Below are positions 14,081-26,851 of a stretch of DNA of 64,000 bases, piece by piece. The stretch is from Dryomyza anilis (lineage: Eukaryota; Arthropoda; Insecta; Diptera; Dryomyzidae): NCBI GenBank assembly GCA_951804985.1, contig OX638130.1, forward strand, positions 84,252,583 through 84,316,582, given 5' to 3'. The translations under genes were made by a program, and so were the position numbers. The notes below the pieces were generated by a model. The model worked only from the letters and a program-made list of their open reading frames with translations, was not told where the DNA came from and made no database searches. Numbering within the stretch: position 1 is the stretch's first letter; each line of letters starts with the position of its first letter.

Positions 14081-15030
14081 TCTATATATATAAAAATGAA
14101 CTGTCCTGTGTGTGCCAGAGCATCTTTTTATATTTTGTTCGTGTAAATGCGAGAGTGGTTTAGGAAAAAAGAAAAGCCGGAGAAACCCAAAGGAAAATCC
14201 GGAAAATCGAAAGATCTAAATTTGACCCTAGGAACATGAAATTTGGGCAGGGTGTTCATCTCCCGGCGTAAGCGCGCCCTACGAAGGGATTTTTTCAAAT
14301 TCGCCTCCTAAGGTACATAAATGTGCCTGGCAAAATTGAACTTCTGATTCAAAATATCGGTGAAATTAAGATAGATGCAGTCATGAAATTTGGCTCAGTG
14401 ACGTATATTGTGGTTGTTTATCTTTTTTTTAATGTGGGCAAAAGGGCGTGGACCCTTCCATATGACTAAAACTATGAAAATGTTGCAACTCCTGACTTAC
14501 TAAGAGTAGAGTTATAAAAATCGAAACTAACTCCGAAACTAACTAGAAACAAACTCCAATCGTCAAGTAGAATTTGGGCGGCATTGGATAAAGGGCGTGG
14601 CATCTCCCATATAGTCAAAACTTTAAAATTGCTATAACTCCTGATATACTAAGAGTAGAGTTATAAAAATCGAGACAAAAATGTCCGTGTTTAAAACTCC
14701 AATCGTAATGTAGAATATGGGCGGGATTGCACAATGAGGCGTGCAATCTGTCATATAACCAAAACTTTAAAATTTCTATAACTGTTTTCCTACTTAGAGC
14801 AGAGTTATACAAATCGAAACAAAAGATTATATTAAACATTGTAATCGTCACGTAGAATGTAGACGGAGTTGAATTGGATTGGGGCGTGGCACCATATAAC
14901 TAAAACTTTAAAAATTCTAGTCACGTATAATGTGAGCGGGATTGGAAAAGGGGCCTGGCAAGACGTTCAATTCGGGTGGGAAAAATAGTGACTAGGCTTG
15001 CACTAAAAAGGGAAGAAGGGGCGTAAATGT
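14081..15030. mobile_element. Unclassified transposon remnant with ~145-bp internal tandem repeats
   Basis: Starts with a TATATATA-AAAATGAACTGT block, a start often seen in insect interspersed repeats, and contains about 3.5 divergent copies of a unit beginning near 14466, 14615, 14759 and 14900 (period 141-149 bp). Each unit has TAAAACTTTAAAAT, a phrase like ACTAAGAGTAGAGTTATA and a GGGCG-GGATTGGATAAGGGGCGTGGC-like end. No coding capacity was found. The right boundary is uncertain. Confidence 0.55.
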
Positions 15031-15340
15031 ATCCACACTTTATATACGATATAGTTTTGCAATTACAAAGACTTAGCACAGGCGAAGATGTGCACAGGTT
15101 CAGCTATACCTAATATAATAGGTTCTGAGACACCATGGGAAAGGGTTCTTAATGCACCTTTGACAGGAAGTGATGGCATGGTCATCACTCACCCTTCACA
15201 ACCAAACCCAGTATATGATATCATCCGAATTCTAGTGGTCTCAGATTGATCTCGTAAATATATCGAAACAGGTGTCATACTGAAGTAGTGATATCGGAAA
15301 CTTAATAGGCCTTGCTAATGCCTCTATCAAATAAGATATA

Positions 15341-15580
15341 AATAATAATAATAGTTTGGCGCTACAGTCCTGTATAGAACTTCGGCCGAGCTCTCTCACC
15401 ATTTTGAGCTGTGCGTGTTATATTTGTACTCAAAGTGGTGGGACCTACAGTTTATTGCCGAATCCGAACGGCGGGTGAGAGCTTTTTCATACGCAATGGT
15501 TTTACTCTCGTAGGTTTGCCATTTACTGACGCGAGGTAGCGCGGTATAGAAAAATGTTTCTATGAAAAGATGATGTTAGC
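15341..15580 (-). mobile_element. LINE/SINE-like 3' tail, copy A
   Basis: On the + strand it begins with an (AAT)n run, then GGCGCTACAGTCC, GTGGTGGGACCTACAGTTTA, CGAATCCGAACGGC, GAGAGCTTTTTCA and TTTTACTCTCGTAGG. The same ordered blocks recur at about 17.65 and 52.45 kb. The AT-rich trinucleotide run looks like the tail of a retroposon transcribed from the minus strand. At 52.45 kb the block follows a minus-strand reverse-transcriptase remnant, so it may be a LINE 3' end or a SINE sharing that end. Confidence 0.5.
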
Positions 15581-16825
15581 CTCAGTCCAGGATAAGATAT
15601 ATAAATAAGATATATAAGTTGTAATATGAACTCCATAAAATCCATATCTCTAGTTACATATTTAACTTTTTTCGTTAACTCCAAATCTTAACAAACTATT
15701 CCCCAACTCATTTTAAAATCTTCCCGTACTCTGCTCCAACTCATCCCTAACATAATATATCATCTTCTCATGGCCATTCATTGAAATAATCCAACTATTA
15801 CTTTAAGTATGTCATTCGCAACTGGCGTCGTAAACAGAAAGAAGCCTCTTTATGATGACCAATAAATCATCAAAATCCTCAACCATATCGCAGATTCCTA
15901 AACTACTTGTGATCTATGGTCGCATCATAAATAAATAAAAGTTTGTAGCTACCTGTAGATCATAAACTAATGCATTTAACTTTAGCCGCTACTACTACTG
16001 ACTTCAAGTCGAACTCGAACTTCTCTTGATAATTACAAATCTCCACAGTGGTCAAGCGTGCGCGTTTATTTGTTAAATCGGGTGGGAAACAGCGGCACGA
16101 ATAAATAAATATGCGCTATGTTGTTTGCCGTAACGTAACGCACTAACTATTTAACGTAACTACTACGTAGTGCACGTAAGAGTGCCTCCGGCAAACAAAA
16201 GGTGTCGATAAGCAACGCCATGGCGGCGGCGACGGCAATGGAACTAAGCAACAATAACAACATAGACACGACAAAAAGGTGTCGATTGCTACTTGAGCTT
16301 CACTCAATGTGGCTGGCTGACTGGCGCATGTGAGCTGCAGATTATAATCAGCTGTCACGATTTCGTCGAATAAAACCCCCCTGGAGTAGTCCGCGGCTCT
16401 GAGGATCATGCAATCGCAATGATGATAATAAGAGATACCTTTGGATGTGTGTGATATAAAATGGCATCATATATATAGACTGACGATCGTGGCATGTTTT
16501 TCGCTGCTACTGCTGCTTATAAATTAAAATTATATATTTGATTGTTTAACCACTTATTCAAGGGGTTAAGTTCCATAGATTGAGGCAGGTGAATTACAAC
16601 TTAATTTGTAAGTTAAAACTTGAGGGCAGTACATGGTCAATTTATTTCATTTTTTCCATTTTGTTAAAGTCAAGCCAATTGACAATGAATATAAAGATGA
16701 TGTTAGAATTGAAGTATATTAAAATGGTTCTTTGTACCGTCCTGAAATTAAAATTTGAAACGAATTTTAAAATGATCTTGGAATAATAACCTCCGAGAGA
16801 TCAATATTACCTTGCTGTTCCTCGT

Positions 16826-17565
16826 ACTCCGCAGTGTTCTAATCATATATGTCATATAACTGTTCGGATACAAATAAAAAGATCAATTTCCAGTGCTCAG
16901 TTAATTTTATGGGACAATACAAATAATTTGTAACGCAACGAATTTGTTGGCCCTTGCACAGGATATGTCTTTAAAAAGCCTCTTACTCCACTGTTACACC
17001 TCTGTTACAACTCGTATACCTCTTAATCGGCTTTTTACTGTTCATGTATGTCATGTAACTGTTCGGATACAAATAAAAATATCAGTTTCCAGTACTACAT
17101 TAATGCCATTATCTCATTTTAAACTGACAATACAAATAATAAGTAACGTCGTCGAATCTGTTGGCCCTTGCGCAGGACTATGTGTTGCAAGGGTACGAAG
17201 CTCATGTTCAAATCTAGGCTGACACACCTCTTAGATAACATTGCCTTGATTCTAAAGTTCAGGTTCAAATCTGGACTAGTGACATCTCGGCTGACAACGG
17301 AACACCTCTTATTTTAAACTGGACAATACAAATAATACGTAACATCGGCGAATCTGTTGGCCCTTGCGCAGGACTATGTGTTGCAAGGGTGCAAAGCTCA
17401 GGTTCAGATCTAGGCTGCAGACAAAGAACAAGTTTTTTGTACATCGTTACATCTCGGCAGACAAAAGAGAGACTGAGAGAACATTGCCTTAGTTTCGATG
17501 TTCAGATTCAAATCTGGACTGGTGATATCTCGGCTGACAACGGTGCACCTCTGGAAAAATATTTC
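16826..17565. repeat. ~200-bp tandem array with tRNA-like promoter pattern
   Basis: Three successive copies of GTTGGCCCTTGCGCAGGA-type sequence occur at about 16947, 17161 and 17357 (spacing 214 and 196 bp), each followed by related flanks (GACAATACAAATAAT before, GTTCAAATCTAGGCTGAC after). The pair TGGCCCTTGCGCAGGA and, about 40 bp on, AGGTTCAAATC resembles the A and B boxes of a tRNA promoter. This suggests a tandemly duplicated tRNA-derived SINE. No intact tRNA cloverleaf is claimed. Confidence 0.5.
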
Positions 17566-17644
17566 CTTGGAGGCGGTATTCAACTGTATAGTTGGATGGT
17601 GGGAAAGGTTGGGTCTAGGTTCTTAACCATACTATCATTTTATT

Positions 17645-17890
17645 AATCTGAGCTGTGCGTGTTATATTAAAGTATACTGAAATGGTGGGACCTACAGTTT
17701 AATGTGGAATTCGAATGGCGTGGTGAGAGCTTTTTCAGGGGCTGTATTTTAATCTAGGAGGTTTGTCATTGGCTGCCGAGAGATTGCGTCGGAAAGGAAA
17801 AAATATATTTGTTGATGTTGCCGACGCGGTGTGTTGAACCAGCGATGATACGAAATAGCGACTCGGCTCGTAGTCCAACGCACTAATATG
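17645..17890 (-). mobile_element. LINE/SINE-like 3' tail, copy B
   Basis: Contains GAGCTGTGCGTGTTATAT, ATGGTGGGACCTACAGTTTA, GTGAGAGCTTTTTCA and GGAGGTTTGTCATTGGCTGC, in the same order as the block at 15.35 kb but more diverged. The first (AAT)n segment is absent, so this copy is truncated or eroded at that end. Confidence 0.5.
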
Positions 17891-20336
17891 TACGAAATTA
17901 AATATTAATCATTAATATATATTTTTTACTACACATATAAATTTACACAACATGATTTTGTTGTACATAAATCTATCTTTAAACACATGTGAAAATATCC
18001 AACCATATGTTACTATTCAAATGCCTACTGACCTCGTCAATCATAACTCAATTCATTCTCATAATACAAATTTCTAAAAATACCAAACATCAAAACTCAA
18101 CAGTTGCGATTGTTGTTCCCACCAGGATGCCAACAGGTACCCCAGCTCAATTCGTCACATATTATAAAATCACCCTTGAATTTGTTTTCACGGAATTTCA
18201 ACGATCGACCGTCTGTCAGCCATTCAGGCGATCATCTATTTTACGGCTTAACGCTTTGACGCTTGGCGGCGCACACACTTTGAAGTATCAATTGATACAG
18301 TTAAAGGATATTTAAGCATATATGAACTACTTGTCAGAAAAATATAAGAAAAAACACAAATTAAAAAAATATATGACACAATCAACACCTTCCCGTCGGC
18401 ACTCGAGCATAAATAAACCTTTTCCTTTTACGGATTCAGCATAAAGTATCATTTGACAGCCGCCGCAACAAGTGACAACATGCAGCATGTTGAAATCGGT
18501 TTAAGTTCATAAACACAATACGCAGTGTCTGTCATTGTCTTAAGCTGTCAGAAATGTCAACTTTTGCATCTTCATTAGACGGCATAAATCCGTTCAAAAA
18601 CGTCGCGCGATCGTACAAGTCATGTGGATGTGTACGATAAGAACGCTCAGTGGGGCAGAGCTGCACGAAGCGCATTGAGAAAGAGTAAAAAATGTCAACC
18701 GAAATGGTTGCCTGAAATACTACCTAAAGTAGCAGGTGATTTTTGCGCGTTGACAGTTGACAAGCAACAGCGCGATCATGCAGCTCATTGCCACAGTATC
18801 CGATATCAAAAGCCAACGAAGAGTTGAATTATGTCAACCCGACTTCTTTTGAAGTATTGCCTCGGCGTTGGGAATGGGGAACGAACTCTTCTCACACTCA
18901 CCGAAGCATGTGTTAAAATGATTAGTGATCGCGCATGACGATGCGCGATGAATTCTCGTTTTGTGATCTTACGAAATCTGAAAAATGTCACTACTCAAGA
19001 GAAGGGCCTCATTCCACCCTCAGCCAGCCCCACCAGCAAACTTCTCAGAAGTCAACACAATACTTAGCTGACACGATCGGCAATGTCACTCGCAGAGTAA
19101 CTGTCTTCAAGTAGCATCTTCAGTCAAGTGGTAATACGATAGGTTTCTTACGCAGCATTCCCACAAAATTCCACAACTTAAGACCTGTAAATTCCGCAAC
19201 TGGCAAACAGCGGGACCACTTTCACTGGCCTCTTCTTATGCCGATTCACAGCCGATCGTCAGCATCGCCACACGACACGCGGTCTCTCACTGATTCCTTT
19301 AGAACTCTGCCGCCACAACACTTTGCATATGTTGTGGCGCATCAAAACATGCATTTCTTACAAATTTCTGGTCACACACAACAACACAAATAATACAAAA
19401 ACAGGGTCGCCGCCGATCTGCAGCAGCAATTTGTCCCCAACATTTTTTTTATGAGTCATTTGTCGTCGATTGTCGTCTTGCGTTGTGCCTTTAACCCTAT
19501 CTGTTGGTGTTCATTTTTGGGATACTTCTCCGGTGTATCTTTTTTTTGTGGTTGTTAAGAAATCGTCGCATATTTTAGACGATGTTGTACATTTTTATGG
19601 GTTTATTATGGTCATGGACCGTGCGCTGTCCTGTCCTACTGCCTGGCTGGCTGTTGTCCCGTTCCGTTACGTGCCGTCTGACGTTAACACTTTAATTTAT
19701 GTTATGCGCCATGGCCTTTAACACAAATGAGGCTATATCGCCATTGTTACGGTAGTGTTTGTCTGCGCTGATCTTTATTGCGACAGGATCGTAGATTAAT
19801 TTACGGTTCATGGGTATGAAGTGACACTACGGACAAATTGAAAGGTTGGACATGCATTGATCTATGGTTGGGAAGAAAAGAATATATGAAGAAGTGCCAC
19901 TTTATCATCGGTACAGTATGGCTAAATATGATGAAATGAATTTTCGAAATTTTAAAATGATTACAGTTTTACGTTAAAAATTCGAAAACGATACGGTATA
20001 ATTTAAATATGCAACAGATTTAGAAACACTGAAACTTGAGTCTTGGCAAATTCACGGTTCGTCCCAGTATGTCATTCGTTTCGATATCATTACGTGATTG
20101 TTACGAGATTTAGGAGAGTTCACACGATATTAGACGTCAAAATTGGACGTATTGGACGTCAAAATAAATATGCATGGTGAGTTACGAGACATGGAACGAA
20201 ATCGATATCAAAAGAAAAGAAATTTTCTCAAAGTTCAAAATTGTTTCAAAAAATGTTTCGATATAAATATGATTAATACGTTTTTTTTTTCATGAAATTT
20301 TAATGTATGGAAAATTTAAATATTAGATGTGACTTT

Positions 20337-20668
20337 CCAAGCAACAATTTACTAGGCAGCTTAAATACTGCTAAGTTTCTCGTAGGATTTTGAAGAGTAT
20401 TTACTAGCCAGTTAAAACTAGTCAAAAACTGGTAGGTTACAGATAGGAATTTGCACTCTATATCTTTACCAGGAAAACTTGTCAAAAATTGGTCCGTCAC
20501 CAGTAAATCTAGTCAAAAGCTGGTCGGTAACTAGTAGGGATTTTGAAGAGTATATAATCGCCAGTTTTACTGGCTAGTTTCTGGTCGGAAAATACGTGAT
20601 ATCGGTTTGCAAGTGACTAGCAAAACTGGCTGAATACTGGTAGGAAACAGGTAAGAATTGTTGCTTGG
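20337..20668. mobile_element. 332-bp MITE with 13-bp perfect terminal inverted repeats
   Basis: Ends are CCAAGCAACAATT (20337-20349) and its exact reverse complement AATTGTTGCTTGG (20656-20668). The interior is built of degenerate copies of an ACTAGTCAAAAACTGGTAGG-like unit in both orientations. It has no coding capacity. The flanking 8-mers (gtgacttt / gttagtta) match at only 5 of 8 positions, so a target duplication is not convincing. A related copy lies at 31853-32273. Confidence 0.75.
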
Positions 20669-22771
20669 GTTAGTTACGAGGTGGTACTTTTATCGAAATT
20701 AGTTCGATAAAGCGAGACAGTCTGGGTTTCAATAATTGTTGTACATTTCGCTTTCAATTTCGTATATTATTCTACTTTTTTCTTACCGTTTTAAATACGA
20801 TTTTGATCGAAATCGTGTTTCGGCTTAATCTCGAATGAAAATTTCAGAAAATTCAATTGTGAGTTTCATTTAGAAAGAGATAACATTCAAATACATCTCG
20901 AACCCGTAAACAAATAATCTCCAACTATGAATCTCCATAAATTAAAGTATTACTTTAGATAATTTCGTATATAACTTCAAATATCGCCTAATTTTAAAAG
21001 ATCTAAAGTTCAATATTCACAATCGACAATTCGAAAAACAGATGTTAGGTTCTGTCGAAGAGCTTTGGTTCATTTCGCCTTTAAGAATTCATAAAATTAA
21101 TTAAATTTTTCAATATAAATCTGATTTGAAATCGACTTAAACTAGAATCTCCATAATCTAAGAATCTTCAGAAACTAAGAAACTCCTTTAACCGAAGAAT
21201 TAACTTGGATAACTGTGAGTGAATCATTGTCGTTTTTAAAAACAGTTTCGTTAATTTCATCTAAAATTAATTTACTTAATTAATAACTATAATTTCCGAA
21301 TCTCCTAAATTTATAGAGAATTTCATCTTTTATCAATTCTCGCCTGATTACCGACGATTTCAATTTATCGATTTCAAATCTCAGATGAAATAACAGACGA
21401 TCGTGAATATTATTCACATCACTAGTTGAAATTACCTGTTAAGATGATATATACAAGTTCATTAGTATTTAACGAGATTAAATTGGATTAAAATGTGTAT
21501 CAAAATGAATGTCTAAATTATAAATTTTTGAATATAAACTACATTAGCTACACCATTGTCTCGACTGTCAACCTTTTAGTTTTCGATTTTGTCGCCCGAT
21601 CAGCCAAGAGATTAACAAACATCCGCCGTGACAACGGATGCTTTGGCGCCACTGCAAGCATTTTACACTAAAATCTCTAGACAAAGTCTCCAAAAAGAGT
21701 TGAACATATAAGACCTACTAGAAAAATGACAATTTGAGCACTGCGATCGCAACGCCCACCAGCTAAATTAAGCCGACGGTGATCGTGCCAAGTTGCGCGC
21801 CAAAAAATAAAGACCGTGTAAATAATGAATATTTAAGTAGAGGTGGAGGAGGAGGGGAGCACGTTGACAAATGTCAAAACTGGCGTCAACTTGCTTTATT
21901 TATTGTAAATATGGTATTTGTTTATAATTTATTTTTAATTTATTAGTTTTTTTAAATTTATTTTTAATTTTATTTTTTAGTTTTTAATGAACAGGAAGGG
22001 GAAGTCGCGGGCGCATTAAGTTCAACTTGGCGCCGCAATGTTTGAGCGACATTAGTCTAATGTTTGATTAGCATAAACCATAAATGGAGCAATTTCGTTG
22101 ATTTTGTCGTTGATTTTTGGTTCAAATATCGGGCAACATTTGAAATGCCAATGTTGCAAACATGTTCATGATTTATTTGCTGCTGTTGTCTGTTGCTGTT
22201 TTTGTAGGCCTTTCGTAAGCTAAGATTAATATCTTTGGGATTTGGCTCATTTGTTGTTAATGCGCGCTTTCAAAAATTGTGGAGCGATTTTTTAATTTTT
22301 TTTGTGTCGGGTCGAAAAAAAAAGATTTATGTGCAGTGGTATGGAATTTAGTGCATTTATTTCATTGTCTTGTTTTCAACGCAAGAATATATTTTTTTTA
22401 ATAATTATATTATATAAACCTGAGATTTTTTTTTATTTTCGGTTCATTATACAATAATATGTCTTTCACTAAAAATCAAATTATTAAATAAAGTTAAATA
22501 AGGTTAGCAAACAAGAATTGACATCCAATCAAAGAACGATTTTGATTTCGGTGGTTTCTGCGATTTTTCGGTTTCAGTTTTATGTTGATACCGGCTCTAA
22601 GTTGAGGTACTTGTTTTTTGAACTTGGTTTTTTGCCTTTTTCTTTATTATCAATATCTTGAACAGCAAACTGATATTTTCACATAATTTATATACGAAAC
22701 CAATATCGTTAAATAGGCCGTATCGGTCTCCATACAAAAAAAAAAATCAAGTTACGCCCCTAAAATGAATG

Positions 22772-23180
22772 CGTACCCCGTAAAAGTGTCATAAACAAAA
22801 AAATGGTTTTGGAGCCCACCAAATACCGTCAAAATCGTTTTTTTCATCATAGCTTCTTTATCCGACGTCCGATCATCAAATTTTATAAATCCTTGGATAG
22901 GTCTCGGCGGTTCATATATTCGTACCTTATGTGATCGGACATCTAATAAAGAAGCTATTATATACACGTGATTTTGGGAATGACAGCTTACCTCGTAAAA
23001 GTGTCAGAAACAAACAAAATATTTTGGAGCCCATTAAACACCGTCAGAATCGTTTTTCGTCATAGCTTCTTTATCCGACGTCCGATCATCAAGTTTTATA
23101 CATCGTTGAAAAGGTGTCGGCGGTTAATATATATGTCCTATTGGTAATCCGACATCGAATAAAGAAGATATGACGAAAAA
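22772..23180. repeat. Two direct copies of a ~215-bp unit
   Basis: Both copies contain CTCGTAAAAGTGTCA-like starts, TTTGGAGCCCA, CATAGCTTCTTTATCCGACG, CCGATCATCAA, a GTCGGCGGTT-like block and AATAAAGAAG. The second copy starts about 216 bp after the first. AAAGAAGCTAT-type sequence also appears inverted to CATAGCTTCTTT, so each unit is partly self-complementary. A 71-codon minus-strand frame across the first copy is not conserved in the second and is not called a gene. Confidence 0.65.
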
Positions 23181-23668
23181 AAGAGTTTGACTGTGTTTGG
23201 TGTGTCCAAAAAAATTTTTTGTTTGTTTTTTTAATTTTTCGCGAGCGGCGAACTTTCAAATCATTTTGGGGACCCGGCCTACTGTTTATATCTCTTTTGG
23301 AAATTGCTTGATTTTTGATTTTTTATAAAAATTTTGCATTTTAAACATGTTCAATAGATAGCACATTATTATATTACGGATTAAAACGATACCATTTTTC
23401 CATTTGCTAAAATCATATGAACTTCGCAATATTAAACTCGAAGAAAAATAGGGGTTTCAGTATGATTTAATGCAGATGCATTGCGATAAGATATCTAACT
23501 ATTCTAATCACAAAATTCACACCAAGGTTAGGTAATAATGGCTGCTACATGCACATTTAGAAAAGTGGTCCATTGTGATACCAGAGATCTATTTCCCACT
23601 TCTCCTCGTTGAACCTATTTGAGCATTTGACAAAGCTAAATATATTATTTATGTCGATGTTGGCAATA

Positions 23669-23905
23669 TCATTTAGGTTTGCTAAGAAGTGATGGCCAAA
23701 CATTTGTTCCTTTTATCACTCCTAATATTACTGCTAAATTCCAATTGTCATAACCATTCTTTTTATGTTCTTTAGATGCAGTAAAATATGAACAAGTAAA
23801 AGAAAGTTTATCTTTCTTACGATATATTTGCGGATTTAGATAATTGCAGATCGACATTCTCAAATCGGTAACACGTTTTGCTCTACCACGTCCTGGCTTA
23901 CTCAC
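23669..23905 (-). pseudogene. Unrecognised coding-like segment, about 78 codons
   Basis: A minus-strand open frame with non-simple composition, including KPGRGRAKRVTDLR, CNYLNPQIYRKKDK and YDNWNLAVI. It reads more like an eroded protein segment than random AT-rich DNA. I do not recognise the family. There are no obvious splice sites, no repeat of it in the window and no flanking inverted repeats. It may be a transposon ORF remnant or chance. Confidence 0.25.
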
Positions 23906-24247
23906 AATTTACAGTCGAATTTGGACAATTAAAGAGTTAAAACCCGTTATTACGTGGATTTATCCGAAATCGTTATATTTTTGGAGCACTCCTAATTATT
24001 TTTTACGGATTATATTGTTGCCAAATATGAAAATGAAAGGTATCTGTAGGACAAAACAAGTTTATCAAATACATTTTTATCTTTTAAAATACATTTTTTA
24101 TTTTCTTTTTAAAAAAACTCGTGTATTTAAATTTGACTGCAAAATACGTCTAAACTAGATGTAATGATTCAAACTAGACTTAAGATTTATGGGTAATGGG
24201 TAAATCCCCCATTTTATGAATTACATACAGTATATACCCATTACACC

Positions 24248-24573
24248 ACACACAGAAAAATCCTCTTTTGGCATGAGGTTGGAAGAATGAAAAAGTTAGT
24301 TGTAGCAACTAACTTCAATCAGTTATATCGAATGGTTTACAAATTAGCTGGCGGAACTGCCATATTAGCCTATACACCTGAAATATTAGTCTATACACAC
24401 TCCTAATGGTTCTAAATGTGTTCTAAAATGTTCTAAAACAGTTCGAAATTGGTTGCAGTACAAACTACAACTCTTTTCATTTTGACAATAACAAACGACT
24501 AAGTGGGTGAGAGAACCGAATAAGTTGGTTAGGCAAAGAGTTGGTTGGCGCAACTAACATCTATTCTGTGTGT
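24248..24573. mobile_element. MITE family M2, copy 1 (326 bp)
   Basis: Ends ACACACAGAA (24248-24257) and TTCTGTGTGT (24564-24573) are exact inverted repeats. The interior shares ordered blocks with the copy at 26544-26851: GAGGTTGGAAGAATGAAAA, GAAATATTAGTCTATACAC, CTACAACTCTTTTCATTTTG, AAACGACTAAGTGGGTGAGA and AACATCTATTCTGTG. It is non-coding. Confidence 0.75.
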
Positions 24574-25928
24574 ACATATTCTGGATATGGAAGAAACAGC
24601 TGATTTTGGGACAATTCCAAACAAAAATCATCATTAACGGAATAGGAGCAATGACTGAGAAATCATAGTATGAAAGTCAATTAAAATCATTTTGAGAAAT
24701 GACGAATTATTGTATGTAATTCGGATGATCTGATTTCTGCATACTTAGTTTTTTATTTTCAATTTCCTTAAAAACCTGACGTTAATTAAAAATAACGCTT
24801 CAAAATCAGCACCCACGAATTATATACAACATTTGTATGTGATGTCAAAGGAAAACAATTTCTCGATTTGTTGAGAATTCATAAAATAAATTTGGAAGTT
24901 GTAGATGTATTTGCCGCAATCATGGCCATTATCATATTTTTTTCAGCATGTTGGCTTAAATAACCTAACTACATTTGATATACTCTGTTTCCAAATCTGT
25001 TGTACGCTAGTTTTCTACATGTTATAACCTACAATTAACAGTAACAATATCTAAATAAGATGTAATTTTTTTGTTTGTTTGTTTGTTTTGCAATGAAACC
25101 ACCAACCACAAAATACAACCCATTTAAACTATGCGCATATATAATACTTGTATTTTTTTTTATCGAAACCAATAATTATGAAAAATTGCCTGCAATTTGG
25201 AAAAATGCAAACAAACCATTACGGCAACAAAGCGGCTAATTTTACGCATTCATTTGAAGTTAAGCGCCGATCATGGATCATGTTAACTACTTGGGCTACC
25301 TTCAAAAAAACCAGCTGAATTTCGACAGTTGAAGTAGGGCGGGAGGAAGGCAGGGTGCTGCTGAACATTTCAACAACTCATCAAGTGTGTCCGTCTCTAC
25401 ACCTGGAGTCAATTGGTTTTTAGTTTTTTTTTTGTCTTCAACTTTAATTTTATTCTTCATTTGCGGCAATGATGCGAAGCACGCGTTCACTCCTACTGCT
25501 GCCACTAGGTTTAGTTTTTTCTTTTTTTATTTTTGTTGCCCACTTCAAAGACTTTTGTTTGTAAAGGCGTTAACATCGAAAATATGAAAGTCATTGCAAC
25601 ATTGTTACCAATAACTACAACAAAAACATCAAAAAACTAAACAAATTTCAAGCGCGAAATTGACCAAAAATCCACCGACTGACGTCGTCGTGCCACAAAA
25701 ACGGATCCACACAAAACTTATTGAAACTTCTAACATTGTTGCAGCGTTAGTTTATTTTGTTGTCGGTTTAATTATCTTTCGTCAGCAGTATTGAGAGGGA
25801 AGCGCCGACGACGCTACCGCATATCGGCTAATATTAGAAATAAAAATAGTAAAAGTCATGCGACATGGCAATCCACAGAGAGGGAGTGATGTAGAAGGGT
25901 TTCGGCGCACAGAGAGAAAAAAGTACTT

Positions 25929-26240
25929 GGTAAAGGGTTTTTTAACAGCGACGCTACAAAAGTAAAGCGACAGGGACAGCAAACGACGCCATATTTCTAG
26001 CCGCTCTTTTGACATTTCTCTTCAGTAAGGTTTGCCATTTCATGATGGAAAGATATACGAATTCGAATTTCGGTAGTAAATTTTAATAATTTCGACTCGT
26101 TGTAGGCTCGTATATCTTTCCATCATGAAATGGCAAACCTTACTGAAGAGAAATGTCAAAAGAGCGGCAAGAAATATGGCGTCGTCTGCTATCCATGTCG
26201 CTCTACTTTTGTAGCGTCCCTGCTAAAAAAACCCTTTACC
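25929..26240. repeat. Foldback: 132-bp inverted-repeat arms around a 47-bp loop
   Basis: Left arm 25929-26060 is almost exactly the reverse complement of right arm 26108-26240. Matching landmarks include GGTAAAGGGTTTTTTA, ACGCTACAAAAGTA, TAGCCGCTCTTTTGACA, CAGTAAGGTTTGCCATTTCA and GGAAAGATATACGA against their complements. The few differences suggest a young element. It lies inside the large Lim1 intron and its transcript would fold into a long hairpin. No coding region is seen. Confidence 0.85.
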
Positions 26241-26543
26241 TGTTGAAAAACCCTTGAAAAACTTTTGTAGCGCTCTTATTGAAAAACCCTTGATAAACAG
26301 ATTGAAAAATAAAAAAAAAAAAGTCTTATGATCGATTTTCATGCATAGGGTTGCATTTTTTCAAAAATCGAAAAATTTTAAATAATTTAATCAAATTTAA
26401 ATAATAAAAAAATTATCATTCTGTACTGAAAAAATTAAACATTTTTGTGATCCAGCCAGTTTAGCAGTATTTAAACGAAAAGTTTTGCACTACCTACTTA
26501 TCCCAATTTTCCTGAAAATTGTTTTATTCGACTCACAACTCCT

Positions 26544-26851
26544 ACACACAGCGTAATCCTATTTTGCAATAAGGTTGGAAGAAAGAAAATGTTAGTTGTA
26601 ACAGCTATTCGAATTCATTCGATTATAACCAATTTTCTACCCATTTGTTTGCTTAACTGCTATATTCGGTTATCGCTTGAAATATTATCCTATACACACT
26701 CCAAATTGTTCTAAAACTGTCCGAAATAGGTTTTAGTCCACAACTACAACTCTTTTAGTTTTGACATGAAAAACGACTAAGCGGTTGAGAGAACCAAATA
26801 AGTAGGTTGCGGAAAGAGTTGGTAGGCGCAACAAATCTCTATTCTGTGTAT
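26544..26851. mobile_element. MITE family M2, copy 2 (308 bp)
   Basis: Same block order as the copy at 24248-24573, with ends ACACACAGCG and TTCTGTGTAT, so the terminal repeats are eroded. Shared blocks include AAGGTTGGAAGAAAGAAAA, GAAATATTATCCTATACAC, ACTACAACTCTTTTAGTTTT and AAACGACTAAGCGGTTGAGA. The copy is about 18 bp shorter than copy 1. Confidence 0.7.

Noticed and set aside
17161..17230. A possible tRNA gene
   Set aside because: Box-like sequences are present but no acceptor, D, anticodon and T stems can be folded convincingly; treated as a SINE-like repeat instead.
22752..22967. 71-codon minus-strand frame with a plausible amino-acid mix
   Set aside because: It overlaps a tandem duplicated unit whose second copy does not keep the frame open, so selection on the protein is not supported.
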